Made by a program: the position numbers and the translations under genes. The notes beneath the pieces are model-generated. The model was given only the letters and a program-made list of their open reading frames with translations, ran no database searches and was not told the origin of the DNA. From an uncultured Eubacteriales bacterium (lineage in GTDB: Bacteria > Bacillota > Clostridia > Oscillospirales > Acutalibacteraceae), in assembly GCA_934436505.1 (NCBI GenBank), contig CAKSAP010000002.1:124001-188000 (forward strand): a stretch of 64,000 bases of DNA. Reading direction: 5' to 3'. This document shows positions 17,233-25,524 of the stretch, piece after piece (positions within the stretch are counted from its first letter, which is position 1; the number at the start of each line of letters is the position of its first letter).

Positions 17233-18285
17233 ATGAATATTTATGTTGTTAACATACTCCTGACGCTGTTATGGGGTTTTATGCTTCTTTTGATAAAGCC
17301 GACCCCGAATAAAAGGAAAGCCTTTGTCGGTTTAACGGCAGCCCAGTGGATACTTATATCGGGACTTCGAGGTATGAGCGTCAGCCCGGATATGTTTTCC
17401 TATAAATTAAGATATAATACCACAACGCATATGTCGTGGAAACAGGTATTCAGAACGTTTTATGATGTTTATGTAAACGAGGAGGGAAAGGACCCGGGTT
17501 ATACGCTTTTTGAAAAGATAACGCAGGTTTTTGTAACAAACTTTCAGGCATATCTTTTTATAGTTGCGGTTATATTTTTTGTTTGTCTTGCAGTTTGGAT
17601 ATATCGAAATTCACGGCTTCCGTGCTTCAGTTATCTTATATTTTCGGCGTTCCTGTTCCGCTTTTATGCAATAACAGGAACACGGCAGACTGTCGCTACG
17701 GCATTAGTCGTGCTTGTGGGAACAGAGCTTATCAAACGCAGACAATTTTGGAAATTTTTGCTTATATGTGCCATAGCGTTTACAATACATAAATCGTCAA
17801 TGGTCTTTTTACCGTTTTACTTTATCTCCCAAAAAGAAATTACCGTAAAGTACTCTGCTGCGATATTCGGCGCATTTCCTATACTTTTTGTTTTTAGAAA
17901 TCAATATATCGAAGTGCTAAATTACATTTCGGGCTATGATTACGATGCATTGGAAAGCTCGGGCGCATACAGCTTTACGTTTATATATATGGCGGTTTGC
18001 GTCGTATCCATAATACTTATTAAATTTATAAAAGCAAACTGTGAAAATTATAAAATGTACTATAACGCACTGTTTATGGGCTCGCTGTTTCTGCCTGCGG
18101 TTTTTGTAAATCCGGCTATAATGAGAGTGGTGCAGTATTTTACTCTTTATATTATGCTTATGATTCCCGAAATAGTGTGTTCAATCGAAAAAAAGTACAG
18201 GTCAACGGCTTATGCCGCAATGACGCTTGTACTGTTGATTGCATCTAACCTATTCAACAGTAGCTATCAATTTTTCTGGCAATAA
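17233..18285 (+). CDS. EpsG-family polysaccharide polymerase (copy 1)
   Basis: 350 residues, about nine to ten hydrophobic segments, with the EpsG family signature: LISGLRGMSV near 37, EGKDPGYTLFEKITQ near 85, RQTVATALVV near 140 and AFTIHKSSMVFLPFYF near 175. EpsG proteins act as Wzy-like polymerases that join lipid-linked repeat units outside the membrane. The next gene encodes a close paralogue of equal length. Confidence 0.85.
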   Translation: MNIYVVNILLTLLWGFMLLLIKPTPNKRKAFVGLTAAQWILISGLRGMSVSPDMFSYKLRYNTTTHMSWKQVFRTFYDVYVNEEGKDPGYTLFEKITQVFVTNFQAYLFIVAVIFFVCLAVWIYRNSRLPCFSYLIFSAFLFRFYAITGTRQTVATALVVLVGTELIKRRQFWKFLLICAIAFTIHKSSMVFLPFYFISQKEITVKYSAAIFGAFPILFVFRNQYIEVLNYISGYDYDALESSGAYSFTFIYMAVCVVSIILIKFIKANCENYKMYYNALFMGSLFLPAVFVNPAIMRVVQYFTLYIMLMIPEIVCSIEKKYRSTAYAAMTLVLLIASNLFNSSYQFFWQ

Positions 18286-18303
18286 ATCTTTAAGGAAGTT
18301 TTT

Positions 18304-19356
18304 ATGAACATTTTTTTGGCCAATATCATATTGACTGCTTTACTCGGCATGATTTTTCTGACGGGGAAGCCGAGCAGGAAGAAAAGGGGGCTTTTCTGCG
18401 CCTTTGTTACTATTAACTGGACTTTGATTTCCGGTTTACGCAGCATGGACGTCGGAGATGATACCTTTTCCTACCGAACCCGTTTTTATCACACGCTCAA
18501 TACTTCATGGCATGATATATTCGGAAACTTTTATCAGGTTTATGTGAATGACGAAGGCAAGGATGCGGGATACAGTCTTTTTGAGAAAATAATTCAGATT
18601 TTCGTAAAGGACTATCAAGGCTATTTGATAGTTGTTGCGGCAATTTTCTTTGTTTGTCTCGCCGTCTGGGTCTACAGAAGCTCAAAGCTTCCGTGCATGA
18701 GTTATTTTGTATTTTCGGCATTCCTTTTCGGATTTTACGCCGTTACGGGAATTCGGCAGACGGTTGCCACGGCGCTTGTCGTGTTTATCGGCTCTGAGCT
18801 TATAAAAAAGAAAAAGCTTTGGAAATTTCTTATTGTTTGCCTTGTGGCGTTTACGATACATAAGTCATCAATAGTATTTATACCGTTTTATTTCATTGCG
18901 AAAAAGGATATTACCCCGAGGTATATCGCACTTGTTTTTACCGCAACTCCGTTGCTGTTCATTTTCCGTGAACGCTATGTCGATTTGCTCAGCTATATCT
19001 CTGGCTATGAATATGATGCAATCGAAAACACAGGCGCATATACCTTCCTGCTTATGTATATTGCGATTACCTTGATTTCGGTTATCCTTCTCAAATATGT
19101 AAAGAAGAACACCAAGAATTATAAGCTTTATTACAATGCGCTGTTTATGGGACTTGTGTTTATGCCGGCGGTATTCGTAAACCCTGCGATAATGCGTGTG
19201 GTTCAGTACTTCTCAATATTTTTGATGCTGTCTATACCCGAGATGGTATTTGCGATTGAAAAGAAATACCGAAAATTCGGATATTTCGTAATGCTGCTGA
19301 TACTTTTTGCGGCGTCGAATGCTTACAATTATCAATATACTTTCTTCTGGCAGTAA
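18304..19356 (+). CDS. EpsG-family polysaccharide polymerase (copy 2)
   Basis: 350 residues, collinear with copy 1 and, by eye, well over half identical (shared blocks around FFVCLAVW, RQTVATALVV, AFTIHKSS, YYNALFMG and AVFVNPAIMRVVQYF). The same EpsG topology and motifs are present. A tandem pair suggests either two different linkages in one polymer or a recent duplication with one copy diverging. Spacing is 18 nt. Confidence 0.85.
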   Translation: MNIFLANIILTALLGMIFLTGKPSRKKRGLFCAFVTINWTLISGLRSMDVGDDTFSYRTRFYHTLNTSWHDIFGNFYQVYVNDEGKDAGYSLFEKIIQIFVKDYQGYLIVVAAIFFVCLAVWVYRSSKLPCMSYFVFSAFLFGFYAVTGIRQTVATALVVFIGSELIKKKKLWKFLIVCLVAFTIHKSSIVFIPFYFIAKKDITPRYIALVFTATPLLFIFRERYVDLLSYISGYEYDAIENTGAYTFLLMYIAITLISVILLKYVKKNTKNYKLYYNALFMGLVFMPAVFVNPAIMRVVQYFSIFLMLSIPEMVFAIEKKYRKFGYFVMLLILFAASNAYNYQYTFFWQ

Positions 19357-19365
19357 GGTGATAAA

Positions 19366-19413
19366 ATGAAAAATCTTTCGCTTTTCGTATTATACTCAGT
19401 CGTCAGACAGTAA
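19366..19413 (+). CDS. Possible 15-residue leader peptide
   Basis: ATG 19366 with AAGGTG at 19355-19360 opens a 15-codon frame (MKNLSLFVLYSVVRQ) in the 98-nt gap between the second EpsG gene and the flippase. It has a plausible ribosome binding site but nothing else supports it. It could be a translational-coupling peptide or the stub of a deleted gene. Confidence 0.2.
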   Translation: MKNLSLFVLYSVVRQ

Positions 19414-19454
19414 AAAACATCGCCAAAGTAATTCAGCTGTAGGAGTGAAATAGT

Positions 19455-20999
19455 TTGAACAGAAAAATCGGAGTTGTTTACTCCTATGTACTTATGATTG
19501 TCGAGGTTTTTTCGGCAATGCTCTTTACCCCGTTCCTTATAAGGATGCTGGGTCAGTCGCAATATGCGGTTTATCAGTTAATCTCGCAGATTTCGTCTTA
19601 CCTTATGCTCCTCGATTTAGGTGTCGGCAATGCGGTAATCCGCTATATGGCAAAGTTCAGAGCCGATAACGACAAGGAAAAGCAAGAGGAGTTTTTAGGC
19701 ATTGCCACCATGTTTTATTTGGCGATTGCGGTAATTACGGTAATTGTCGGTATTGTGCTTGTAATAATTCTTCCTACGGCTTTTGCAAAGGGACTTACGC
19801 CCGAGGAAATCAAGCTTTCGCAAAAAATGCTCTGCGTTACAATGCTTACCTGTGCTGTTAATCTCGGCACCGCAAGCTTTGCGACAACCCTTATTGCATA
19901 CGAACGCTTTTCGCTTTCAAAGGGCTTGAGCATAATTTGTTCTGTCCTCAAGGTGGTTATTTCAACGGTTGTCCTGTTTATGGGCGTTAAGGCTCTCGGC
20001 GTTGTAATAATTCATTTTGTACTCAACCTTTTAACAAGGCTTACATATACCTTCTATGTCCTTTTCAAGCTGAAAATAAGACCGAAATTTAAGAATCCGA
20101 ATATGACCTTTATCAAGGAAACCGTTACATATTCGTCGTTTGTATTTTTGCAGATGCTCGCAACGCAGATTAACTCCATGACGGACACTGTGCTTCTCGG
20201 TATTCTTGCAAAAAATGCGTCAATAATCATCGCTGTTTATGGAGTCGGTGCGCAGATAATTCAGTATTTCAAAACAATTGGAGGGCATTTCAACGGTGTG
20301 CTTATGGCAGGCGTTGTGCGTATGGTCGAAAATGGCGCAAAGCCCAAGGAACTCCAAAATGAAATGGTGCGTATCGGCAGAATAATATTCATGATGCTCG
20401 GTATGATTTTTGCCGTGTTTATTGCCTTCGGTAAGCATTTTATGGTATTATGGGCAGGAGAGGCGTACGAGCAGTCGTATTTTGTTACGATTGCGATTAT
20501 GGCTCCGACAATGTTCACTCTTATACAAACAATCGGCAACCAAATACTCTGGGCTATGAACCGACACAAGGGTCAGGCGATAGTCCAGGTTATTGCGGCA
20601 CTTGTCAACATTGCTTTAACTGCGATACTCATAAGCTGGAAGCCTCTTGAGGGTGCGGTTATCGGCTCCGTTATCGCTTTGACGGTAGGTGATGTTATTT
20701 GTATGAACATAATGTTCAAAAAGGAAATCGGAATAAGCCTTACCGGGTATTATTTGGGACTTTTCAAGGGTATTCTGCCGTCGCTTTTAATCTGCTTTGC
20801 AGGCGGAAAGCTTTTCTCGCTTTTGGGACTTGAAAAATACGGTTGGCTCGGATTTGTTATAAACTGTGCGGTTGCGGTTGCGCTTTACGGCGTATGTATG
20901 CTTGCGTTTGGTATGAACAAATCGGAAAAAAATCTCGTTTTCGGGTTATTCAATAAATTATTAAGAAAAACAAATCTTGTAAAGGATAAAGGAGAATAA
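19455..20999 (+). CDS. Wzx-type lipid-linked oligosaccharide flippase
   Basis: 514 residues from TTG 19455 after TAGGAGTG. About 12-14 membrane helices are visible through the whole length, starting with MIVEVFSAMLFTPFLIRMLGQSQYAVYQL, which is typical of MOP-superfamily polysaccharide exporters. It should move the undecaprenyl-linked repeat unit across the membrane for the EpsG polymerases. It is the last assembly gene before the FucNAc genes. Confidence 0.85.
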   Translation: MNRKIGVVYSYVLMIVEVFSAMLFTPFLIRMLGQSQYAVYQLISQISSYLMLLDLGVGNAVIRYMAKFRADNDKEKQEEFLGIATMFYLAIAVITVIVGIVLVIILPTAFAKGLTPEEIKLSQKMLCVTMLTCAVNLGTASFATTLIAYERFSLSKGLSIICSVLKVVISTVVLFMGVKALGVVIIHFVLNLLTRLTYTFYVLFKLKIRPKFKNPNMTFIKETVTYSSFVFLQMLATQINSMTDTVLLGILAKNASIIIAVYGVGAQIIQYFKTIGGHFNGVLMAGVVRMVENGAKPKELQNEMVRIGRIIFMMLGMIFAVFIAFGKHFMVLWAGEAYEQSYFVTIAIMAPTMFTLIQTIGNQILWAMNRHKGQAIVQVIAALVNIALTAILISWKPLEGAVIGSVIALTVGDVICMNIMFKKEIGISLTGYYLGLFKGILPSLLICFAGGKLFSLLGLEKYGWLGFVINCAVAVALYGVCMLAFGMNKSEKNLVFGLFNKLLRKTNLVKDKGE

Positions 21000-21005
21000 A
21001 GGGTT

Positions 21006-22049
21006 ATGTCGTTATTCAACGGAAAAACACTTATGATAACAGGCGGTACGGGCTCATTCGGAAACACCGTATTGCGTCGCTTTTTGCAGACCGACATCGG
21101 CGAAATTCGTGTTTTCTCAAGAGATGAGAAAAAGCAGGACGATATGCGCCATGAATTTCAGCAAACAATGCCCGAGGTCAGCGATAAATTAAAATTCTAT
21201 ATCGGCGACGTGAGAGATATACAGTCTGTCAAGAACGCTATGCACGGGGTTGATTATATTTTCCACGCAGCTGCGTTAAAGCAGGTTCCCTCTTGCGAAT
21301 TCTTCCCCATTGAGGCTGTAAAAACCAATGTTCTCGGAACTGATAACGTGCTTACCGCAGCTATCGACGAGGGTGTAAAATGCGTTATCTGCCTTTCAAC
21401 TGATAAGGCGGCATACCCCGTAAACGCAATGGGCACATCAAAGGCTATGATGGAAAAGGTTGTCGTTGCAAAATCAAGAACGGTAAGCCCCGAAAAGACA
21501 AAAATTTGCTGTACCCGTTACGGCAACGTTCTCTGCTCAAGAGGCTCGGTTGTTCCGCTTTGGATTGAGCAGATTAAAGAGGGCAAGCCGATTACAATTA
21601 CAGAGCCTGCAATGACAAGATTTGTTATGAGCCTTGAGGAGGCTGTTGACCTGGTGCTCTTTGCTTTTGAAAACGGCGAAAGCGGAGATATTCTTGTTCA
21701 AAAAGCACCTGCCTGCACAATCGAGGTGCTTGCACAGGCGGTTAAAGAGCTTTTCGCTCCCGATACGGATATAAAGGTTATCGGCATACGTCACGGAGAG
21801 AAAATGTATGAAACCCTCCTTACAAACGAGGAATGTGCAAACGCTCTCGATATGGGCAATTTCTACCGTGTACCTGCCGATAAGCGTTCGCTCAACTACG
21901 ATAAATACTTCAATGACGGCAACAAGGAGCGTAATACCTTGACCGAGTTTAACTCAAACAACACAGATCTTTGGACAGTTGAGCAGGTTAAGGAAAAGCT
22001 TCTTTCATTGCAGTATATTCGTGACGAATTGGCAAAAGAGGACAATTAA
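21006..22049 (+). CDS. capE: CapE/FnlA-type UDP-GlcNAc 4,6-dehydratase/5-epimerase
   Basis: 347 residues. ITGGTGSFGN at 10-19, FSRDEKKQDDMRH near 38, HAAALKQVPSCEFFP near 90 and STDKAAYPVNAMGTSKAMMEK near 130. As in CapE/FnlA, the usual catalytic Tyr of the SDR triad is a Met (M-x3-K). It performs the first step toward UDP-L-FucNAc: dehydration and epimerisation of UDP-GlcNAc. The next two genes encode the remaining steps. Confidence 0.9.
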   Translation: MSLFNGKTLMITGGTGSFGNTVLRRFLQTDIGEIRVFSRDEKKQDDMRHEFQQTMPEVSDKLKFYIGDVRDIQSVKNAMHGVDYIFHAAALKQVPSCEFFPIEAVKTNVLGTDNVLTAAIDEGVKCVICLSTDKAAYPVNAMGTSKAMMEKVVVAKSRTVSPEKTKICCTRYGNVLCSRGSVVPLWIEQIKEGKPITITEPAMTRFVMSLEEAVDLVLFAFENGESGDILVQKAPACTIEVLAQAVKELFAPDTDIKVIGIRHGEKMYETLLTNEECANALDMGNFYRVPADKRSLNYDKYFNDGNKERNTLTEFNSNNTDLWTVEQVKEKLLSLQYIRDELAKEDN

Positions 22050-22051
22050 CT

Positions 22052-23197
22052 ATGAAAATTTTAGTTACCGGTGCAAACGGCTTTGTAGGTAAAAACTTAA
22101 TTGCAACTCTTGAAAACATTAGAGACTCAAAGGACAATACAAGGGATGTTCCAAAGGATTTGGAAATATTTACTTGTGATATCGGCACTCCCGAGGCGGA
22201 TTTTGAACGCTACTGCAAAGAATGTGATTTTGTCTTTAATCTTGTCGGAGTTCATCGTCCAAAGGATGACTCGGAGTTTATGAAAGGCAACTTCGGTTTT
22301 CTCACGAAGCTTCTTGATACGCTTGAAAAATACGGCAACACACCGAGAATTGCATTTTCATCTTCAATTCAGGCAAGGCTTGATAATCCTTACGGGGAGA
22401 GTAAGCGTGCTGCCGAAAACGCTCTGTTTGAGTATTCCGAAAAAACAGGCGCAAAGGTTTATGTTTTCAGATTTTCAAACCTTTTCGGAAAATGGTCAAG
22501 ACCTAACTATAACAGCGTTGTTGCAACCTTTTGCTATAATATCGCAAACGGCTTGCCTATAGAGATAAGAGACAGAAATCACGAAATGGAGCTTATCTAT
22601 ATCGATGATGTTATAAACGAGCTGCTTGAGGTGCTTATGGACAGAGGTCATAAGCAGGGAGAGTTTTATACCGTTTCCGTTTCGCATTTTGTTACATTGG
22701 GTGAGCTTGCCGACTTGATTTATTCGTTCAAGAACAGCAGGGGAAGCCTTATGGTACCGAATATGACAGAGGGCAGCTTCTCGAAAAAGCTCTATTCAAC
22801 CTACCTTTCGTATCTTCCGACCGACAAATTTGCTTATCCGCTTAATATGCATGATGACGAGCGAGGCTCTTTTACGGAAATCATTAAGACTACGGACAGA
22901 GGTCAGGTATCGGTCAACATTTCAAAGCCCGGTATAATAAAGGGTCAGCATTGGCACCATACGAAGAACGAAAAGTTTTTGGTAGTAAGCGGCAAGGGAG
23001 TTATCCGCTTCCGCAAAATCGGCGAGGAAAAGGTTTACGAGTATTTCGTTTCCGGTGAAAAGCTTGAGGTTGTCGATATACCGACAGGCTATACCCACAA
23101 CATCGAAAATCTCGGCGATACCGATATGGTTACGATTATGTGGTGCAACGAGTGCTTCAATCCGAGTAAGCCCGATACATATTTTGAAGAGGTATGA
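22052..23197 (+). CDS. capF: CapF/FnlB-type bifunctional reductase with cupin domain
   Basis: 381 residues. An N-terminal SDR domain (VTGANGFVGKNL at 5-16; YGESKRA catalytic Tyr/Lys near 115) is fused to a C-terminal cupin (about 260-380) with the metal-binding GQHWHHTKNEKFLVVSG. This two-domain plan is specific for CapF/FnlB, which carries out the 3-epimerisation and C4 reduction in UDP-L-FucNAc synthesis. It starts 2 nt after capE. Confidence 0.9.
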   Translation: MKILVTGANGFVGKNLIATLENIRDSKDNTRDVPKDLEIFTCDIGTPEADFERYCKECDFVFNLVGVHRPKDDSEFMKGNFGFLTKLLDTLEKYGNTPRIAFSSSIQARLDNPYGESKRAAENALFEYSEKTGAKVYVFRFSNLFGKWSRPNYNSVVATFCYNIANGLPIEIRDRNHEMELIYIDDVINELLEVLMDRGHKQGEFYTVSVSHFVTLGELADLIYSFKNSRGSLMVPNMTEGSFSKKLYSTYLSYLPTDKFAYPLNMHDDERGSFTEIIKTTDRGQVSVNISKPGIIKGQHWHHTKNEKFLVVSGKGVIRFRKIGEEKVYEYFVSGEKLEVVDIPTGYTHNIENLGDTDMVTIMWCNECFNPSKPDTYFEEV

Positions 23198-23236
23198 TGA
23201 ATACAAATCAACGGCATATTAAAGGTGGTATGATAA

Positions 23237-24421
23237 ATGGGAATTAAAACGGATTTTTCTGACGTAAGCTTTAAGAATAACGGAAAATTGAAATTGCTGA
23301 TAATTGTCGGCACACGCCCCGAGATTATCAGGCTTGCGCAGGTAATTGACAAGAGCCGCAAATATTTTGATTGCATTTTGGCTCACACAGGTCAAAATTA
23401 CGATTATAATCTTAACGATATTTTCTTTAAGGACTTGAAGCTGGGCTCGCCCGACGTTTATTTGGATGCAGTAGGCAACGATTTGGGCGAAACCGTCGGA
23501 AATATCATTAAATGCTCATATAAGCTTATGGCACAGATAAAGCCCGACGCTCTGCTTATTTTGGGCGACACAAACTCTTGCCTTTCGGCTATTTCCGCAA
23601 AGAGATTGCACATTCCGATTTTCCATATGGAAGCAGGCAACCGCTGCAAAGACGAGTGCTTGCCCGAGGAGACTAACAGGAGAATTGTCGATATTATTTC
23701 AGACGTCAATTTGTGCTATTCCGAGCACGCACGCCGCTATCTTATCGAAGCGGGTCTACCCAAGGAGAGAACCTATGTTACAGGCTCGCCTATGGCAGAG
23801 GTGCTCCATAAGAATTTAGAGGAAATCAAAAATTCTGATATTCACGAAAGACTCGGACTTGAAAAGGGCAAGTATATTCTTTTGTCGGCTCACAGAGAGG
23901 AAAATCTCGACACCGAAAAGAACTTCCTTTCTCTCTTTAACGCTATAAATAAGACTGCTCAAAAATACGATATGCCTATCCTTTATTCCTGCCATCCGAG
24001 AAGCCGCAAAAAGCTTGAGGCAAGCGGATTTGAGCTCGATAAGAGGGTTATCAGGCATGAGCCGCTCGGCTTCCACGATTATAACTGCTTGCAGATGAAT
24101 GCGTTTGCGGTCATCTCTGACAGCGGTACATTGCCCGAGGAGTCGGCATATTTCGCAAGCGTCGGCTCTCCGTTTCCTGCTGTGTGTATAAGAACCTCAA
24201 CAGAACGCCCCGAGGCTCTTGACAAGGCTTGCTTTGTGCTTGCGGGCATTGACGAAAAATCACTTTTACAGGCAGTCGAAGTTGCCGTTGAGCTTAACGA
24301 AAGCGGCTGCTACGGCGTTCCCGTTCCCGATTATACGGACGAAAATGTCTCTACAAAGATAATAAAAATAGTTCAGTCATATACGGGCGTTGTCAACAAA
24401 ATGGTTTGGCGCAAGGACTGA
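23237..24421 (+). CDS. capG: CapG/FnlC-type UDP-N-acetyl-L-talosamine 2-epimerase
   Basis: 394 residues, ATG 23237 with AAAGGTGG upstream. It is a non-hydrolysing UDP-GlcNAc 2-epimerase fold: IVGTRPEIIRLAQV near 19, HTGQNYDYNLNDIFF near 52, HMEAGNRCKDE near 134, SAHREEN near 218 and SDSGTLPEES near 295. Following CapE and CapF it is the last enzyme to UDP-L-FucNAc rather than a ManNAc-forming MnaA. It is the last gene of the locus. Confidence 0.88.
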   Translation: MGIKTDFSDVSFKNNGKLKLLIIVGTRPEIIRLAQVIDKSRKYFDCILAHTGQNYDYNLNDIFFKDLKLGSPDVYLDAVGNDLGETVGNIIKCSYKLMAQIKPDALLILGDTNSCLSAISAKRLHIPIFHMEAGNRCKDECLPEETNRRIVDIISDVNLCYSEHARRYLIEAGLPKERTYVTGSPMAEVLHKNLEEIKNSDIHERLGLEKGKYILLSAHREENLDTEKNFLSLFNAINKTAQKYDMPILYSCHPRSRKKLEASGFELDKRVIRHEPLGFHDYNCLQMNAFAVISDSGTLPEESAYFASVGSPFPAVCIRTSTERPEALDKACFVLAGIDEKSLLQAVEVAVELNESGCYGVPVPDYTDENVSTKIIKIVQSYTGVVNKMVWRKD

Positions 24422-24435
24422 AAACAGTAAAAAAT

Positions 24436-24473
24436 TAAGGCAATCTGAAAAACAGATTGCCTTTTTTGTATGT
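24436..24473 (+). terminator. Terminator of the exopolysaccharide locus
   Basis: AAGGCAATCTG pairs with CAGATTGCCTT around an A-rich loop, followed by TTTT. It ends the + strand operon just before the first minus-strand gene. Confidence 0.9.
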
Positions 24474-24479
24474 TCGGTG

Positions 24480-24752
24480 CTACGATATATCGAACATTTT
24501 TTTTACTTTTGAAATTTCTTCGCTAAGGCAGGTAAAGCAGTCATATTTTTCATCATCTTCGTGAACACACCAAATTCCGGGTGTACCTATACAAAGATTT
24601 TCGTTTATCATAGGATTGCTTTCAGCATATGAAAATATGAGCTTCAGCCATTTTTCAACGTCATTCAGTTCATAGTATTTCTGTCTGCCGTAGCGTACAA
24701 ATTCACTCCAAGAATTAAATTGTGGGTTAAAGTTATCTTGTAAATTTGCCAT
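24480..24752 (-). CDS. Hypothetical protein (90 aa)
   Basis: I do not recognise this protein. The start at 24752 has a good GAGGTG site and overlaps the end of the upstream minus-strand gene by 20 nt, which argues that it is real and translated by coupling. It has Trp- and Tyr-rich segments (WSEFVRYGRQKYYELNDVEKW) and two cysteines in a YDCFTC motif. No membrane segment or signal peptide. Confidence 0.5.
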   Translation of the reverse strand: MANLQDNFNPQFNSWSEFVRYGRQKYYELNDVEKWLKLIFSYAESNPMINENLCIGTPGIWCVHEDDEKYDCFTCLSEEISKVKKMFDIS

Positions 24753-24924
24753 CTGACACCTCTGAAATAAAATTATGTTGTATAGCTTCTTCCAAAAGTT
24801 TTTCTGTAATACCTCGTTCTAACAACTCGTCTTTTGTATATGTTTCTCCGCCATCGGGGAACAGCATATCAAAAATTGAGAACATATTGTAATCTGATTT
24901 GTTTGATAAATTTCTTTTACACAT
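24733..24924 (-). CDS. Hypothetical protein (63 aa), possible winged-helix fragment
   Basis: The start at 24924 follows AAAAGGAG (24933-24940 on the + strand). The C-terminal half (YTKDELLERGITEKLLEEAIQ, then FISEVSDGKF) has the helix-turn-helix and wing spacing of a small winged helix, but that is only a visual impression. It overlaps the 90-aa gene. Function unknown; the two could be a small regulatory or toxin-antitoxin-like pair, with no direct evidence. Confidence 0.5.
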   Translation of the reverse strand: MCKRNLSNKSDYNMFSIFDMLFPDGGETYTKDELLERGITEKLLEEAIQHNFISEVSDGKFTR

Positions 24925-24953
24925 ATAAAAAACTCCTTTTGTTTTGAATAAAT

Positions 24954-24998
24954 AAAAGCAATCAGCACAAGACAGTTCTTATACGCTGATTGCTTTTT
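24954..24998. terminator. Bidirectional terminator hairpin
   Basis: AAAAGCAATCAGC (24954-24966) pairs with GCTGATTGCTTTT (24985-24997); T-runs lie on both outer sides. The stop codon of the minus-strand gene starting at 25336 lies inside the stem. Confidence 0.7.
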
Positions 24999-25336
24999 GA
25001 TTTTTCTTGCTTAAGCAAGAATGGTGGTGGCTGGGTTCTTGACGTGATTGTCGGCGGTGTTTCCAAGCCCAACAATAATTCGAACTTGTAACGGTTTGCT
25101 TTGCATATAATTGTAAGCTCGTTTCCGCTAAAATAAATTGTTCCGCAGGATGTCTGCAAAGTTTCGTGTCCCGTAATAAATACAATGAAATGTTCACCGG
25201 GGTGTTTATTGCAGGACATTCTGACTTCAAGAATACCTAAACAATTTGTTTTTAAATCGGATGCGTTTCCTATAAAATTGTCTTTAATGTAAAAATCGAC
25301 AAGCTTAGCAATAAATGCTTTTTTTAATACGCTCAT
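24962..25336 (-). CDS. Hypothetical protein (124 aa)
   Basis: Unrecognised. The start at 25336 has an excellent AAAGGAGG site. The body has a beta-rich pattern (HFIVFITGHETLQTSCGTIYFSGNELTIICKANRYKFELLLGL). The last 25 residues are low-complexity, Pro- and Lys-rich, and run into a terminator hairpin, so the true C-terminus could be a read-through of a truncated gene. An 18-bp perfect palindrome (25004-25021) lies within this tail. Confidence 0.5.
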   Translation of the reverse strand: MSVLKKAFIAKLVDFYIKDNFIGNASDLKTNCLGILEVRMSCNKHPGEHFIVFITGHETLQTSCGTIYFSGNELTIICKANRYKFELLLGLETPPTITSRTQPPPFLLKQEKSKSNQRIRTVLC

Positions 25337-25467
25337 TGAACAAACCTCCTTTCTAAAAAAATTAAAAATAAGTAATAAAAAAATTACTTATATATATTAA
25401 ATAGTATTAAGCAAATAAATTGACAGTTTTTTATAAATTGTTGAGTAAATTTAAGCGTAAAAAATAA

Positions 25468-25487
25468 CGCTCCTTTGCAGGAGCGTC
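25468..25487 (-). terminator. Terminator of the tam-like gene
   Basis: ACGCTCCT and AGGAGCGT pair around a 4-nt loop. Read on the minus strand the hairpin is followed by TTATTTTTT, so it ends the transcript of the methyltransferase gene. Confidence 0.75.
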
Positions 25488-25524
25488 GCTTTTAAGAATA
25501 TTGTATTGTATTAAAATTTGTTCT

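Noticed and set aside
19366..19413. 15-residue peptide as a firm regulatory leader
   Set aside because: No stall codons, no hairpin and no link to the downstream flippase; listed with low confidence only.
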